From: Microbacterium sp. zg-Y818
GTDB lineage: Bacteria; Actinomycetota; Actinomycetes; Actinomycetales; Microbacteriaceae
Length of the DNA: 64,000 bases
Assembly: GCF_030246905.1 (NCBI RefSeq)
Contig: NZ_CP126741.1
Span: 2,852,001-2,916,000, forward strand
Direction of reading: 5' to 3'
Shown: one piece after another, positions 46,666-55,985 of the stretch
Numbering within the stretch: the stretch's first letter is position 1
Layout: each line of letters begins with the position of its first letter
Translations under genes and position numbers: made by a program
The notes under the pieces: generated by a model
The model's input: the letters and a program-made list of their open reading frames with translations, nothing else
Told to the model about the DNA's origin: nothing
Databases searched by the model: none

Positions 46666-47678
46666 CAGGCCGGGCGGGACTTCGGCGAGACCTCGTAGGT
46701 GTTCTCGGGGTCGGTCTCGGCCACGCCCGAAAGGGCGTCGTCGATGGCGGTCATCGTGTCGGCGTCGAGCGTGACACCCGAAGCCTTGACGGTGTCCTCG
46801 AGCTGCTCGGGCCGTGAGGCCCCCACGAGGGCGGCGGCGACGTTGGGGTTCTGCAGCACCCACGCGATCGCGAGCTGCGGCATCGACAGGCCGGCCTGCT
46901 CGGCGACGGGCTTGAGCTTCTGCACCGCGGTGAGCACCTCGTCGTTCATGAAGCGCTTGATGAACGTCGCGCCGCTCTTGTCGTCGGTCGCGCGCGACCC
47001 CTCGGGAAGCGGCTGACCGGGCAGGTACTTGCCGCTGAGCACGCCCTGCGCCATCGGCGACCAGACGATCTGCGAGATGCCGAGCTCTTCGGATGCCGGG
47101 ATCACCTTGCCCTCGATGACGCGCCACAGCGCGGAGTACTGGGGCTGGTTGGAGACGAGCTGCACGCCCAGGTCCTTCGCGAGGGCGTGGCCTTCGCGCA
47201 GCTGCTCGGCGGTCCACTCCGAGACGCCGATGTAGAGCACCTTGCCCTGACGGACGATGTCGGCGAAGGCCTGCATCGTCTCTTCGAGCGGGGTCTCGTA
47301 GTCGTACCGGTGCGCCTGGTACAGGTCGACGTAGTCGACGCCGAGGCGCTTGAGCGACCCGTGGATGCCGTCGAAGATGTGCTTGCGGCTGAGGCCGACG
47401 TCGTTGGGGCCCATGCGGCCGATGGGCCAGTAGACCTTCGTGAAGATCTCGACCGACTCGCGCGGCTGGCCCTTCAGCGCCTCACCCAGCACCTCTTCGG
47501 CGGCGGTGTTGGCGTAGGTGTCCGCCGTGTCGAACGAGGTGATGCCGAGGTCGAGGGCCTTGTGCACCGTGGCGATCGCCGCCTCGTTGCCAACCTGCGA
47601 GGCGTGGGTGATCCAGTTGCCGTAGGTGATTTCCGAGACCTTGAAACCAGAGTTGCCGAGATAGCGATAGTTGACCAT
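46665..47678 (-). CDS. Aldo/keto reductase (Kv-beta/YghZ-like)
   Basis: 337 residues. The barrel starts MVNYRYLGNSGFKVSEITYG; the catalytic tetrad is visible as Asp and Tyr in FDTADTYAN, Lys in IFTKVYW and His in LYQAHRYD. The C-terminal NADPH region contains ALVGASRPEQLEDTV. The sequence resembles voltage-gated potassium channel beta-subunit-like reductases, which reduce aldehydes such as methylglyoxal. TAACGT (complement of 47685-47690) lies exactly 6 nt before the ATG, a leaderless signature. Confidence 0.9.
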   Translation of the reverse strand: MVNYRYLGNSGFKVSEITYGNWITHASQVGNEAAIATVHKALDLGITSFDTADTYANTAAEEVLGEALKGQPRESVEIFTKVYWPIGRMGPNDVGLSRKHIFDGIHGSLKRLGVDYVDLYQAHRYDYETPLEETMQAFADIVRQGKVLYIGVSEWTAEQLREGHALAKDLGVQLVSNQPQYSALWRVIEGKVIPASEELGISQIVWSPMAQGVLSGKYLPGQPLPEGSRATDDKSGATFIKRFMNDEVLTAVQKLKPVAEQAGLSMPQLAIAWVLQNPNVAAALVGASRPEQLEDTVKASGVTLDADTMTAIDDALSGVAETDPENTYEVSPKSRPA

Positions 47679-47756
47679 GGGAAAACGTTACCCGTGTTCT
47701 CGGCGAGGCAGGGTCGACATGGACATCCTCGCTCGGCCCGTGAACCCGCCGGGACC

Positions 47757-49001
47757 TCAGGCCTCGACCGGCATGTCCTCTGCGGCGCGCTCGTCATCCT
47801 CGGTGGCCACGAGCTGACCGCACGCGCCGTCGATCTCCTTGCCGCGGGTGTCGCGGAGTGTCGTCGGCACGCCGGCGTCGTTGAGACGGCGGACGAACTC
47901 GTCCTGCACGTCCTTGTCGGACGAGGTCCAGATCGACCCGGGCGTCGGGTTGAGCGGAATCGGGTTCACGTGCACCCATCCGCGGCCACGCGCATTGAGC
48001 TTCTCGGCCAGCAGATCGGCCCGCCAGGCGTGGTCGTTCATGTCCTTGATGAGCGCGTACTCGATCGAGACACGGCGACCGGTCTTGTCGAAGTACTCGC
48101 GGGCGGCATCGAGCGCCTCGTCGACCTTCCAGCGGGAGTTCACCGGGATGAGCTCGTCGCGCAGGTGGTCGTCGGGGGCGTGCAGCGACAGGGCGAACGT
48201 CACCGGGATGTCCTCGTCGGCGAGCTTGCGGATCGCCGGCACCAGCCCGACGGTCGAGACCGTGACGCCGCGGGCGCTCATGCCCAGGCCGTGCTTCTTG
48301 TCGACCATCGTGCGGACGGCCTGCATGACGCGGTTGTAGTTGGCGAGGGGCTCACCCATGCCCATGAAGACGATGTTGGTGACGCGCTCACCCTCGTGAC
48401 CCACCTTGCGGGGGTCGCCGAGTCCGCCCTCGGCGATGAGGCGGTTGGCCCGCACGACCTGGTCGACGATCTCGGCGGCCGACATGTTGCGGGTCAGCCC
48501 CGCCTGGCCGGTGGCGCAGAACGGGCAGTTCATGCCGCAGCCGGCCTGGCTCGACACGCACAGCGTGATGCGGCCGGGGTAGCGCATGAGCACCGACTCG
48601 ACGAGGGCACCGTCGTGCAGCTTCCACAGGAACTTGATCGTGTCGCCCTTGTCGGTCTCCAGGCGCCGCACCTCGGTCAGCAGCGGCGGCAGCATGCCGT
48701 GCACGAGCTCCTCGCGACCGGCGGCGGGGAGGTCGGTCATGTGGGCCGGGTCGGCGGTGTAGTGCGTGAAGTAGTGCTTCTCGAGCTGTGCGGCGCGGAA
48801 GCCCGGCATCCCGAGCTCCTTCACCTTCTCGACGCGCTGCTCGGGTGTGAGGTCGGCGAGGTGCACCGGCGGCTTGCCGCGCTTGGGGCTCGCGAACTGC
48901 AGCAGCGGGCGGCCCTCGGCATCCTTCTGCTGGGACCAGCCCTCGGTCGCCGGGCGTACCTGCCGCGGTTTGGTGGCGCGCACGGGGGAGGAATCGGTCA
49001 T
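47757..49001 (-). CDS. rlmN: Dual-specificity 23S rRNA / tRNA adenine-2 methyltransferase
   Basis: 414 residues, radical SAM. The cluster motif is CGMNCPFC inside [50 protein letters not shown] and the terminal methylated-Cys region EIDGACGQL are all present. It methylates A2503 of 23S rRNA and A37 of some tRNAs. TACCCT lies exactly 6 nt before ATG 49001; the longer open frame upstream is rejected on that ground. Confidence 0.95.
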   Translation of the reverse strand: MTDSSPVRATKPRQVRPATEGWSQQKDAEGRPLLQFASPKRGKPPVHLADLTPEQRVEKVKELGMPGFRAAQLEKHYFTHYTADPAHMTDLPAAGREELVHGMLPPLLTEVRRLETDKGDTIKFLWKLHDGALVESVLMRYPGRITLCVSSQAGCGMNCPFCATGQAGLTRNMSAAEIVDQVVRANRLIAEGGLGDPRKVGHEGERVTNIVFMGMGEPLANYNRVMQAVRTMVDKKHGLGMSARGVTVSTVGLVPAIRKLADEDIPVTFALSLHAPDDHLRDELIPVNSRWKVDEALDAAREYFDKTGRRVSIEYALIKDMNDHAWRADLLAEKLNARGRGWVHVNPIPLNPTPGSIWTSSDKDVQDEFVRRLNDAGVPTTLRDTRGKEIDGACGQLVATEDDERAAEDMPVEA

Positions 49002-49110
49002 GCTCCCAGGGTACGGGAGGCGCGCTGAGCGAGCGCTGGTGGCGCTACCACACCGCGGCGGGGCGCGGGAGGGCTGGAACGCCCTGCGGCGGCGCGGATA
49101 CCGTGGCGGG

Positions 49111-49584
49111 GTGAGCGACGAGTCGATCAGAATCCGCGACATCCGCCCCGAGGATGCCGGCGAGGTGCTGACCCTGCAGCGCGCGGCGTTCGTCAGCGAG
49201 GCGCTCATCTACGGCGACCCCGACATGCCGCCGCTGACGCAGACCCTCGAGGAGGTGCAGGCGGAGCTGGTGGACAACCTCGGCTGCGTCGCCCTCGACG
49301 ACGCCCGCATCGTGGGCGCCGTGCGTGCCCGACGCGACGGCGAACTGCTGCTGATCGGGCGCATCGCGATCGCCCCCGACCAGCAGGGGCGCGGCATCGG
49401 CACGACGCTGCTGACGGCGGTCGAGCAGCGCGGGCGGGATGCCGGTGCGCGCACGGCCGAACTCTTCACCGGGTCGCTCAGCGAGGCGAACCTGCGGCTC
49501 TACGAGCGCGAGGGCTACACCGAGTCGGAGCGGGTCCCCGGCGACGGGAGCGACCAGGTCTTCCTGCAGAAGCCGCTGGCCTGA
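49111..49584 (+). CDS. GNAT-family N-acetyltransferase
   Basis: 157 residues from GTG 49111. [20 protein letters not shown] begins the fold; [20 protein letters not shown] contains the acetyl-CoA loop QQGRGIG, and [10 protein letters not shown] is the last motif. TACCGT (49099-49104) is exactly 6 nt before the GTG. The substrate is unknown. It is convergent with a membrane protein gene across a repeat-rich gap. Confidence 0.87.
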   Translation: MSDESIRIRDIRPEDAGEVLTLQRAAFVSEALIYGDPDMPPLTQTLEEVQAELVDNLGCVALDDARIVGAVRARRDGELLLIGRIAIAPDQQGRGIGTTLLTAVEQRGRDAGARTAELFTGSLSEANLRLYEREGYTESERVPGDGSDQVFLQKPLA

Positions 49585-49611
49585 GCCGCCCCAGGCCCGG
49601 CCCCGGCCCGG

Positions 49612-49718
49612 CGGCCGATCGCCCGCCCGGGTTCGCCTGTCGGCCGATCGCCCGCCCGGGTTCGCCTGTCGCGGATCGCGGTTTCCCGCGCGGCGAAACG
49701 ACAGAACGCGACAGGCGA
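49612..49718. repeat. 29-bp perfect tandem duplication with an inverted partner
   Basis: Unit 49612-49640 is repeated without change at 49641-49669. The end of unit two, TCGCCTGTCGCG (49662-49673), is exactly reverse-complemented at 49707-49718. The block sits between two convergent genes (stops 49584 and 49795) and may fold into alternative terminator stems. Confidence 0.75.
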
Positions 49719-49794
49719 GCGAGGGCCGGACGGCGGCGGCGGCACGACGGCGCGGCACCCCCAGCTCGTGGGGGCCAGAGAGTCCCCGGCGCGG

Positions 49795-50862
49795 TCAGAC
49801 CGCGGCGACGGCCGCGACCGGCTCGGCCACGGCCACCGAGGCCGAGGGCGCGGCCTCTGGCTGCGCCGCGCGACGACGCGCCCCGACGAGCAGAAGCAGG
49901 ATGCCGGCTGCCGCCCACCCGGCGAGGGTGAGCCCCGCGGCGAGACCGCCCGAGCCGCCGAAGTACGCCACCGACCGCACCAGCGTGCCGGTCGCCCCCG
50001 GCGGGAGCAGCTGCCCGGCCAGGCCGAGTCCGGAGGGCAGCCAGGCGGCGCCCGTCGCGATGCCGGCCAGCGGGTTGCCGATGAACATCATCACCATGGC
50101 GCCGATCGTGAAGCCCTTGCCCCCGAAGGCTTCCTGCAGCCCCGCGAGGGCGAGCGCCAACGCGCCGATGCCGAGGGCCATCGCGCCGGCGACCGGCCAG
50201 AACGCCGCGGCGGCGATGCTGCCGAACGAGAAGGCGAGGATTCCGGCGACGATCGCCCCGCCGATGACGGAGAAGGTCGCGATGCCGGCGACCGCCCAGC
50301 CGAGGTGGCGCGCGAACACCTTGCGGAAGGCCACAGCAGGCACGATCCCGCCGAACACGAGCGGGAACGCAAGCCCGCCGATGCCGATGCCGGTGGGATC
50401 CGCCTCGGGCAGCGGCACGACGTCGGTGACCGACACCGGGGCACCCGCCGCCTGCCCGAGCCCCTGCGCGGTGGCGGTGACGGCACCGGAGATCGCGGGC
50501 GACGCGGCGCTCGCGACGTAGGCCGTCACTCCCGACCCGTCGACGCCGACACCGCCGGCGACCTCGCGTGCGGTGACGGCGGCGCGCAGGTCTGCATCCG
50601 ACGCGTAGGTCACGACGTCATAGGCGCCGGGCGCGGCATCCGCCAGCCCTTCCTCCACCTGGGTCACGGCCGCGGCGTCGCCGGCGACGCCGAGCGGCAG
50701 GTTCTGGGCGCCGCTCTTGAGCGACGGCATCACGAACAGCATCAGCAGCACGACGAGGATCACACCGAGCCCGGCGGTGAGACCCAGCATCTTCGCGAGC
50801 GGCGACGGCGCGCGACGCGCTGCGGTGGCCGGGGCGACGGCGTCGGCAGTAGGAGAGGTCAT
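49795..50862 (-). CDS. Membrane protein of the ABC-2/YhgE-like permease group
   Basis: 355 residues. One N-terminal membrane segment (LGVILVVLLMLFVMPSLKSG), an extracellular region of about 140 residues, then five or six helices such as GIATFSVIGGAIVAGILAF, MALGIGALALALAGLQEAF and GFTIGAMVMMFIGNPLAGIA. The layout, helix-large outer loop-helix bundle, is that of ABC-2-type export permeases or Pip/YhgE proteins, but no ATPase gene is adjacent. It is divergent from a TetR regulator with shared operators, so it may be an inducible exporter or resistance-type protein. Confidence 0.68.
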   Translation of the reverse strand: MTSPTADAVAPATAARRAPSPLAKMLGLTAGLGVILVVLLMLFVMPSLKSGAQNLPLGVAGDAAAVTQVEEGLADAAPGAYDVVTYASDADLRAAVTAREVAGGVGVDGSGVTAYVASAASPAISGAVTATAQGLGQAAGAPVSVTDVVPLPEADPTGIGIGGLAFPLVFGGIVPAVAFRKVFARHLGWAVAGIATFSVIGGAIVAGILAFSFGSIAAAAFWPVAGAMALGIGALALALAGLQEAFGGKGFTIGAMVMMFIGNPLAGIATGAAWLPSGLGLAGQLLPPGATGTLVRSVAYFGGSGGLAAGLTLAGWAAAGILLLLVGARRRAAQPEAAPSASVAVAEPVAAVAAV

Positions 50863-50891
50863 GCGGAGTCCTGTCTGCCCGAAGGCGAAGC

Positions 50892-50925
50892 GGAGGGAAT
50901 GCCTCCACTATACGGAGATCCCTCC
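50892..50925. promoter_or_regulatory. Divergent promoter with two TetR-like operators
   Basis: GGAGG-GAATG-CCTCC (50892-50906) has perfect 5-bp arms; GGAGATCCCTCC (50914-50925) is a shorter copy about 20 bp away. Between them lies TATAGT on the minus strand (complement of 50907-50912), a good -10 box for the membrane protein gene. Repressor on either site would cover it. Confidence 0.62.
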
Positions 50926-50983
50926 TCCACATACGCTGAGAGCCGACGTGCGACGCCCCATGATCGACACCGGAAGGCCCGCC

Positions 50984-51592
50984 ATGCGCTCCGACGCCCT
51001 GAAGAGACGCGAGACGATCGTGCGCGAAGCCCGTCGACTGTTCGCCGCGCAAGGCGCGTCGGTGCCACTCGAGGCGATCGCCGAGGCGGGCGGCGTCGGC
51101 ATCGCGACGCTCTACCGCAACTTCGCCTCGCGCGCGGAGCTGACCGAGGCCGTGGCGCTGTCGATCCTGGCCGAGATGCGCCATGCCGCCGGCCGCGCAC
51201 TCCAGGCGCTGCCTGGCACGCCCGACGACGCCTGGCGTGCCTTCCTCCACGCCCTGGTGGGACTCGACCTCGGGGCGCTCACCGAGGCGCTCGCCCATCC
51301 CGCGGACGCCGAGATCTCCGCCGACGTCCGCGCAGCGCAGGACGACACCCTCGGCCGCGTCGCCGACGTGCTCACCGCCGCCCGCGCCGCCGGCCTCGTG
51401 CGCGCCGATCTCGACCCGCTCGAACTCGTGCTCGCAGTCGGGATGATCACCCGCCCGCAGCCGGCGGCGATCGCGGCATCCGCCCCCCACCTCATCCCCC
51501 GCCTGACTGCGATCCTCGAGGCGGGGCTGCGCGCCGCGACCTCCGCGACCTCCGACCTGCCCGCGCCCGACCCCCCAGGGAGCACGCCGTGA
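50984..51592 (+). CDS. TetR-family transcriptional regulator
   Basis: 202 residues. The N-terminal domain reads RRETIVREARRLFAAQGASV and LEAIAEAGGVGIATLYRNFA, the classic TetR helix-turn-helix; the C-terminal ligand domain is helical and Ala-rich. ATG 50984 is preferred over GTG 50949 because GGAAGG lies 6 nt upstream. It probably represses the divergent membrane protein gene and itself through the sites at 50892-50925. The HAD gene overlaps its stop by 4 nt. Confidence 0.87.
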   Translation: MRSDALKRRETIVREARRLFAAQGASVPLEAIAEAGGVGIATLYRNFASRAELTEAVALSILAEMRHAAGRALQALPGTPDDAWRAFLHALVGLDLGALTEALAHPADAEISADVRAAQDDTLGRVADVLTAARAAGLVRADLDPLELVLAVGMITRPQPAAIAASAPHLIPRLTAILEAGLRAATSATSDLPAPDPPGSTP

Positions 51593-52434
51593 CCATCCCC
51601 CGCATCGCCTTCCTCGACGTCGACGGCACCATCCTCGACCACGGCAGGGACATCGCCCCCTCGACGATCGAGGCGGTGCGCTCCGCCCGCGCCGCCGGCT
51701 GCCTGGTGTACCTCTGCACCGGCCGTTCCGACGGCGACATCGACCCCCGCGTCCGGGAGATCGGTTTCGACGGCGCCATCACCAACGGCGGCGCCTACGC
51801 CACGGCCGGCGACGAGGTCATCGTGGCCGACCCCATGCCACGCGATGCCGTGGAGCGGCTGATCGGCTATTTCGAGGACCACGGCATCCTCTACTTCTTG
51901 CAGACGGATGCCGCCGTGTACGCGACCCCGGAGGTGCAGGCGGCCACCGCCGCGTTCATGGAGCAGTCGCTGAGCGTCCACAGCGACGCGGACGAGCCGC
52001 AGACCGCTCCGCAGAGCACCCCGCGGTTCCTGGACATGGCAGACATCGACCTCGACCACGTCGCCAAGGCGGTGTTCCTGGGCGACGACGCCGGAACCGT
52101 CGAGCGCGCGCGGGGCGACCTCGGCGACCGCTTCCACGTCGTCGCGGGCAGCATGCCGCTGCCGGGCGGAACCAACGGCGAGATCGGCATGAGCGGGACG
52201 ACGAAGGGCTCCGCGATCCAGCGCGTGCTCGAGCGGCTCGGCATCGACGCGGCCGACTCGATCGGCATCGGCGACAGCTGGAACGACGTGGAGATGTTCG
52301 AGGTGTGCGGCGTCGGCATCGCGATGGGAAACGCCGAGCAGGCGCTCAAGGCGCGCGCCGACGAGGTGACCACGAGCATCCACCACGACGGCGTCTGGAA
52401 CGCCTTCGTCCGCCACGACCTCGTCGCAGGCTGA
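51589..52434 (+). CDS. HAD-superfamily (Cof-type, IIB) sugar-phosphate phosphatase-like protein
   Basis: 281 residues from GTG 51589, overlapping the TetR stop. Motif I is FLDVDGTILDH (nucleophile Asp and acid Asp), motif II LCTGRSDG, Lys of motif III in GTTKGSAI, motif IV GIGDSWNDVEMF. The C2B cap between motifs II and III is present. Cof-type enzymes dephosphorylate small sugar phosphates or flavin-related phosphates; the substrate is unknown. Confidence 0.88.
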   Translation: MTIPRIAFLDVDGTILDHGRDIAPSTIEAVRSARAAGCLVYLCTGRSDGDIDPRVREIGFDGAITNGGAYATAGDEVIVADPMPRDAVERLIGYFEDHGILYFLQTDAAVYATPEVQAATAAFMEQSLSVHSDADEPQTAPQSTPRFLDMADIDLDHVAKAVFLGDDAGTVERARGDLGDRFHVVAGSMPLPGGTNGEIGMSGTTKGSAIQRVLERLGIDAADSIGIGDSWNDVEMFEVCGVGIAMGNAEQALKARADEVTTSIHHDGVWNAFVRHDLVAG

Positions 52435-52500
52435 GCCTGCCCACGCCCCCGACGCCCCCTCGCCGCGCCGCGCCCTCCCCTCGCCGCGCCCTCCCCGCGC

Positions 52501-52573
52501 CGCGCCGCTCGAGTGTCACATTCGCACAGTCGAGCGACGCCGAACCCGCCATTTGCGACACCGGAGCAGCGCG
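52501..52573. repeat. Imperfect inverted repeat between convergent genes
   Basis: Arm 52501-52522 and the reverse complement of 52551-52573 match at about 17 of 22 positions (shared core GCTC..GTGTC.CA). It lies between the HAD gene (stop 52432-52434) and the 3' end of the SDR gene (52590), so it may act as a bidirectional terminator. The 60 bp before it are CGCCGCGCC-type low-complexity sequence. Confidence 0.5.
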
Positions 52574-52589
52574 GGCCGCCGCGCGACCG

Positions 52590-53417
52590 TCACAGGAAGA
52601 TGTCGGGGAACAGCTCGCTGTCGGGGGTTCCCGGCGTCGCGGCGTAGCCGGAGAAGTCGGTGACGCCCGCTTCCGCGAGCACGTCCTCGACGATCAGCGT
52701 CTGGCCGCTGCGCTCAGCGGCCGGACGGATCAGCACCTCGTAGGCGGCATCCGCGTAGATCTCCGGCGTGCGACTGACCTTCATCATGCGGTCGCCGCCC
52801 AGGGCGAACTGCACCGCGGCCGTCGCGATCGTCGTCGCCGGCCACAGCGTGTTCGCCGCGATGCCGTCGTCGGCGAACTCGGCCGCCATCCCGAGGGTGG
52901 CCATCGTCATGCCGTACTTCGCGAGGGTGTAGCCGGTGTGCGCGCCCAGCCACCGCGGCGAGAGGTTCAGCGGCGGCGACAGCGAGAGGATGTGGGGGTT
53001 CTCGGCATCCTTCAGCATCGGCACGGCCGCGCGGCTCAGCATGAACGTGCCGCGGACGTTGACGTCCTGCATCAGGTCGTACTTCTTCGCCGAGAGATCC
53101 AGTGAGCCCGACAGGTCGATGACGCTGGCGTTGTTCACGACGATATCGATGCCGCCGAACTCGCCCTGGGTCTTCAGCACCGCCGCCATGATGTCGTCGT
53201 CGTTGCGCACATCGCCCACGAGCGGCAGCGCCTGCCCGCCCGCCGCCCGGATCTGCTCGGCGGCCGTGTGCACGGTCCCCTCGAGCTTCGGGTGAGGGGT
53301 GTCGGTCTTCGCCAGCAGCGCGATGTTCGCCCCGTCGCGCGCGGCGCGCAGGGCGATGGCGAGGCCGATGCCGCGACTGCCGCCGGACATCAGGATGGTC
53401 TTGCCGGCGAGGCTCAT
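52590..53417 (-). CDS. Short-chain dehydrogenase (HSDL2-like)
   Basis: 275 residues. The cofactor loop is MSGGSRGIGLAIALRAARDG, the core NNAS motif is VVNNASVIDLSG, the catalytic Tyr-x-x-x-Lys is in YTLAKYGMTMA. LAKTDTPHPKLEGTVHTAAE after the first strand is characteristic of hydroxysteroid dehydrogenase-like protein 2. It is the last gene of a three-gene operon and its ATG overlaps the preceding stop by 4 nt. Confidence 0.87.
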   Translation of the reverse strand: MSLAGKTILMSGGSRGIGLAIALRAARDGANIALLAKTDTPHPKLEGTVHTAAEQIRAAGGQALPLVGDVRNDDDIMAAVLKTQGEFGGIDIVVNNASVIDLSGSLDLSAKKYDLMQDVNVRGTFMLSRAAVPMLKDAENPHILSLSPPLNLSPRWLGAHTGYTLAKYGMTMATLGMAAEFADDGIAANTLWPATTIATAAVQFALGGDRMMKVSRTPEIYADAAYEVLIRPAAERSGQTLIVEDVLAEAGVTDFSGYAATPGTPDSELFPDIFL

Positions 53418-54223
53418 GCGTTCTCCTTCGAAGCGGTCTTGCGGGATGCCGAGGCGAACGCGGCCACGCGGGCCTTCGCCTGGGGGGTGTCGAAGGCCGC
53501 GCCGATGGAGCGGGCCTCCTCGTCGAGCTGCTGGGCGAAGGTGCGCTCGGGCCGGGAGCGGATGAGCCGCTTGGCCTGCCCGTACGCGCCGTAGGCGCCG
53601 GCCAACCAGAACCGGGCGACCTCCTCGGCGCGCGCCCGAACCGCCGCGGCGATCGATTCGGCATCCTCGCCGCCGACCACCTCCGCCACGAGACCCCAGT
53701 CCCGGGCCTCTTCCGCCGTCAGCATGCGGTCCTGCAGCACGAGCTGCAGCGCCCGGCGCTGACCGACCGCCTGGGCGAGCTGGGCCGACACCGACAGGTC
53801 GGGGGTCAGTCCGATGTTCGCGTAGAGGCTGCCGATGCGGGAGTCCGCGCCCACGATCGCGTAGTCGCTGGTGAGCAGGATCCCCAGTCCCCCGCCGGCG
53901 GTGGTGCCGTGCGCGGCGGCGACGACGGGGATCGCGGACTCCGTCAGAGCGCGGATGCCGGCGTTGATCACCTCGGCGAGATCGCTGATGTCCTGGCCGG
54001 ACCCCATGGTCTGGGCCATCGCGCGCACGTCGCCGCCGGCGCAGAACGCCCGCCCGGCGGCGTCGAGCACAATGGCGCCGACGTCGTCGCGGGAGGTCGC
54101 CTCGACCGTGACGCGCTCCCATTCGCGGGCGAGCGCGGCGTCGAAGGCGTTGAGGCTCTCGGGCCGGTTGAGCGTGATGCGGGCGAGCCCGTCGTGGACG
54201 CTGAACAGGATGGCGTCGCTCAT
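53414..54223 (-). CDS. Enoyl-CoA hydratase/isomerase family protein with an isomerase-like active site
   Basis: 269 residues of crotonase fold: ITLNRPESLNAFDAAL, the oxyanion segment AFCAGGDVRAM, TTAGGGLGILLTSDYAI and LYANIGLTPDLSVS. The first catalytic Glu of true hydratases is replaced (GGGLGILL) and the second position is Asp in LTPD, the arrangement seen in PaaG-type isomerases. It may therefore move a double bond rather than hydrate one. It sits 26 bp after the HSD10-like gene; AGAAGAG precedes its ATG. Confidence 0.83.
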   Translation of the reverse strand: MSDAILFSVHDGLARITLNRPESLNAFDAALAREWERVTVEATSRDDVGAIVLDAAGRAFCAGGDVRAMAQTMGSGQDISDLAEVINAGIRALTESAIPVVAAAHGTTAGGGLGILLTSDYAIVGADSRIGSLYANIGLTPDLSVSAQLAQAVGQRRALQLVLQDRMLTAEEARDWGLVAEVVGGEDAESIAAAVRARAEEVARFWLAGAYGAYGQAKRLIRSRPERTFAQQLDEEARSIGAAFDTPQAKARVAAFASASRKTASKENA

Positions 54224-54249
54224 GTCATCTCTTCTCGTCGGAGTGCCGG

Positions 54250-55011
54250 TCATTTCGGCGCCATGCGGATGGCGCCGTCGAGGCGGATGGTCTCGCCGTT
54301 GAGGTAGCCGTTGTCGACGATGTGCGCCACGAGGGCCGCGTACTCGTCGGGCCGGCCGAGCCGTGCGGGGTGGGGCACCTGCTGGCCGAGGGAGTCCTGC
54401 GCGGCCTGCGGCAGGCTCGCGAGCATGGGCGTCTCCATGATGCCGGGGGCGATGGTGACGACCCGGATGCCGTAGCGCGCCAGCTCCCGCGCGATGGGGA
54501 GCGTCATCGCGTGCACACCGCCCTTGCTGGCGGCGTAGGCGGGCTGGCCGATCTGCCCGTCGAAGGCGGCGACGCTGGCGGTGTTGACGATGACGCCGCG
54601 GTCGCCGTCGGCGGTCGGCTCGGTGCGGGCGATGGCGGCGGATGCCTGCGCGACGACGTTGTAGGTGCCGATGAGGTTCACCCGGACGATGCGCTCGAAG
54701 TCCCCGAGGGGGGTCGGGGCGCCGTCGCGGTCCAGCACCTTCGCGGGCGGGGCGATGCCGGCGCAGTTGACCACCACCCGCAGGGGCCCGATGCTCGCGG
54801 CGGTGGCGACCGCGGCGGCCACCTCGCTCGGATCGGTGACGTCGGCGGGGGCGAACGTGCCGCCGAACTCCGCGGCGCGTTCGGCGCCGGCAGACGAGGG
54901 CAGGTCGATGATGACGACGTGCGCGCCGGCGTCGGCCAGGCGTCGCGCGGTGGCCAGTCCCAGCCCGCTCGCGCCTCCCGTGACGAGGGCGGATGCGCCG
55001 GCGATGTCCAT
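54250..55011 (-). CDS. 3-Hydroxyacyl-CoA dehydrogenase of the SDR type (HSD10/type II-like)
   Basis: 253 residues. NAD loop [20 protein letters not shown], Asp of strand two in [11 protein letters not shown] (NAD preference), [14 protein letters not shown], the Ser in [10 protein letters not shown] and the Tyr/Lys in [11 protein letters not shown]. The overall pattern matches HSD10, which oxidises 2-methyl-3-hydroxybutyryl-CoA and other hydroxyacyl-CoAs. It is the first gene of the operon; AAGGAG lies about 7 nt before the ATG. Confidence 0.88.
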   Translation of the reverse strand: MDIAGASALVTGGASGLGLATARRLADAGAHVVIIDLPSSAGAERAAEFGGTFAPADVTDPSEVAAAVATAASIGPLRVVVNCAGIAPPAKVLDRDGAPTPLGDFERIVRVNLIGTYNVVAQASAAIARTEPTADGDRGVIVNTASVAAFDGQIGQPAYAASKGGVHAMTLPIARELARYGIRVVTIAPGIMETPMLASLPQAAQDSLGQQVPHPARLGRPDEYAALVAHIVDNGYLNGETIRLDGAIRMAPK

Positions 55012-55208
55012 GTGTTCTCCTTCGAACTGGTGCTGCGTCTCACGGTAAGTGCGACCCGGTGCCATGCGCGGCGTCGCGGCTCCCAGGCTATCGGTCCCGG
55101 GGTGCGGTGTCCGTGCCAGACCCTCCAGGGTGCACACTGGCCGGATGTCGCGCCCGTCCCACCCTTTCCCGCCGAGCCCCGCCCTTGCCCGCCCGGCGCC
55201 GGGGCGGG

Positions 55209-55985
55209 TCAGCGGCCGAGGATCGGGGTGAACGCTCCCGCCGCGATCGACACCGCGAGCGCGACGGCCGAGATCGTGGCGCCGGAGAGCAGCAGGATGC
55301 CGTCGGCGACGGTCAGCCGGGACTCCCGCGCCCAGGTGCGCGCGCCCGGGGCGCCGAAGGCGCGGGCCTCCATCGCGGTCGCGAGCGACGACCCCCGCCG
55401 GATCGCGAGCACGAACAGCGCGAACGCTGTGCCCACCGCCCGCCGCAGTCGCCCGGTGTCGGCGACGCCGCGCGCCCGCCGCGCGAGCGACAGCGCCCGC
55501 CAGTCATCCACGAGCAGCCCCAGCATCCGCATGCCGGCGAGCGCCCCGAGCACGAAGCGGGCCGGCAGCCGCACGATCTGCGCCAGCCCGTCGGCGAGGT
55601 CGGTGGGGTCCACCGTGACGAACAGCACCACCGCGGGCAGGCCGATCGCAAGCACGCGCAAGAAGGTCGCCGCCGCCAGCAGCAGCGACCCCTCGCTCAC
55701 CCGGACGAAGAGCCACTCGACGTAGACATCGCCGCTCGTCGCGCCGTAGAGCGCGATGGTGACGGCGGAGGTGGGAGCGGCGATCCACAGCGGCAGCGTC
55801 CGCAGCCAGAACTGCCGGGCGCTGAGCCCCGCCGCCAGCAGCAACGGGATCTCCAGCAGCAGGGCGACAAGCGCCGACACCGGATCGATCGTCACGACGA
55901 GCGGCAGGGCGATGAGCAGCGCGGCGCCGAGCTTGGCGACCGCGTTGCGCGCGGCGACCGGACCGCTGCCGACCCGGGGACTCAC
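55209..55985 (-). CDS. ykoC: Energy-coupling factor transporter transmembrane protein (EcfT type) of the thiamine importer
   Basis: 258 residues from GTG 55985. Five or so membrane helices, and the EcfT coupling helices with the Ala-Arg-Gly signatures: [20 protein letters not shown] and [16 protein letters not shown], which touch the ATPase. The start overlaps the stop of the ATPase gene by 4 nt. It is the last gene of the ykoE-ykoD-ykoC unit. Confidence 0.88.
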   Translation of the reverse strand: MSPRVGSGPVAARNAVAKLGAALLIALPLVVTIDPVSALVALLLEIPLLLAAGLSARQFWLRTLPLWIAAPTSAVTIALYGATSGDVYVEWLFVRVSEGSLLLAAATFLRVLAIGLPAVVLFVTVDPTDLADGLAQIVRLPARFVLGALAGMRMLGLLVDDWRALSLARRARGVADTGRLRRAVGTAFALFVLAIRRGSSLATAMEARAFGAPGARTWARESRLTVADGILLLSGATISAVALAVSIAAGAFTPILGR

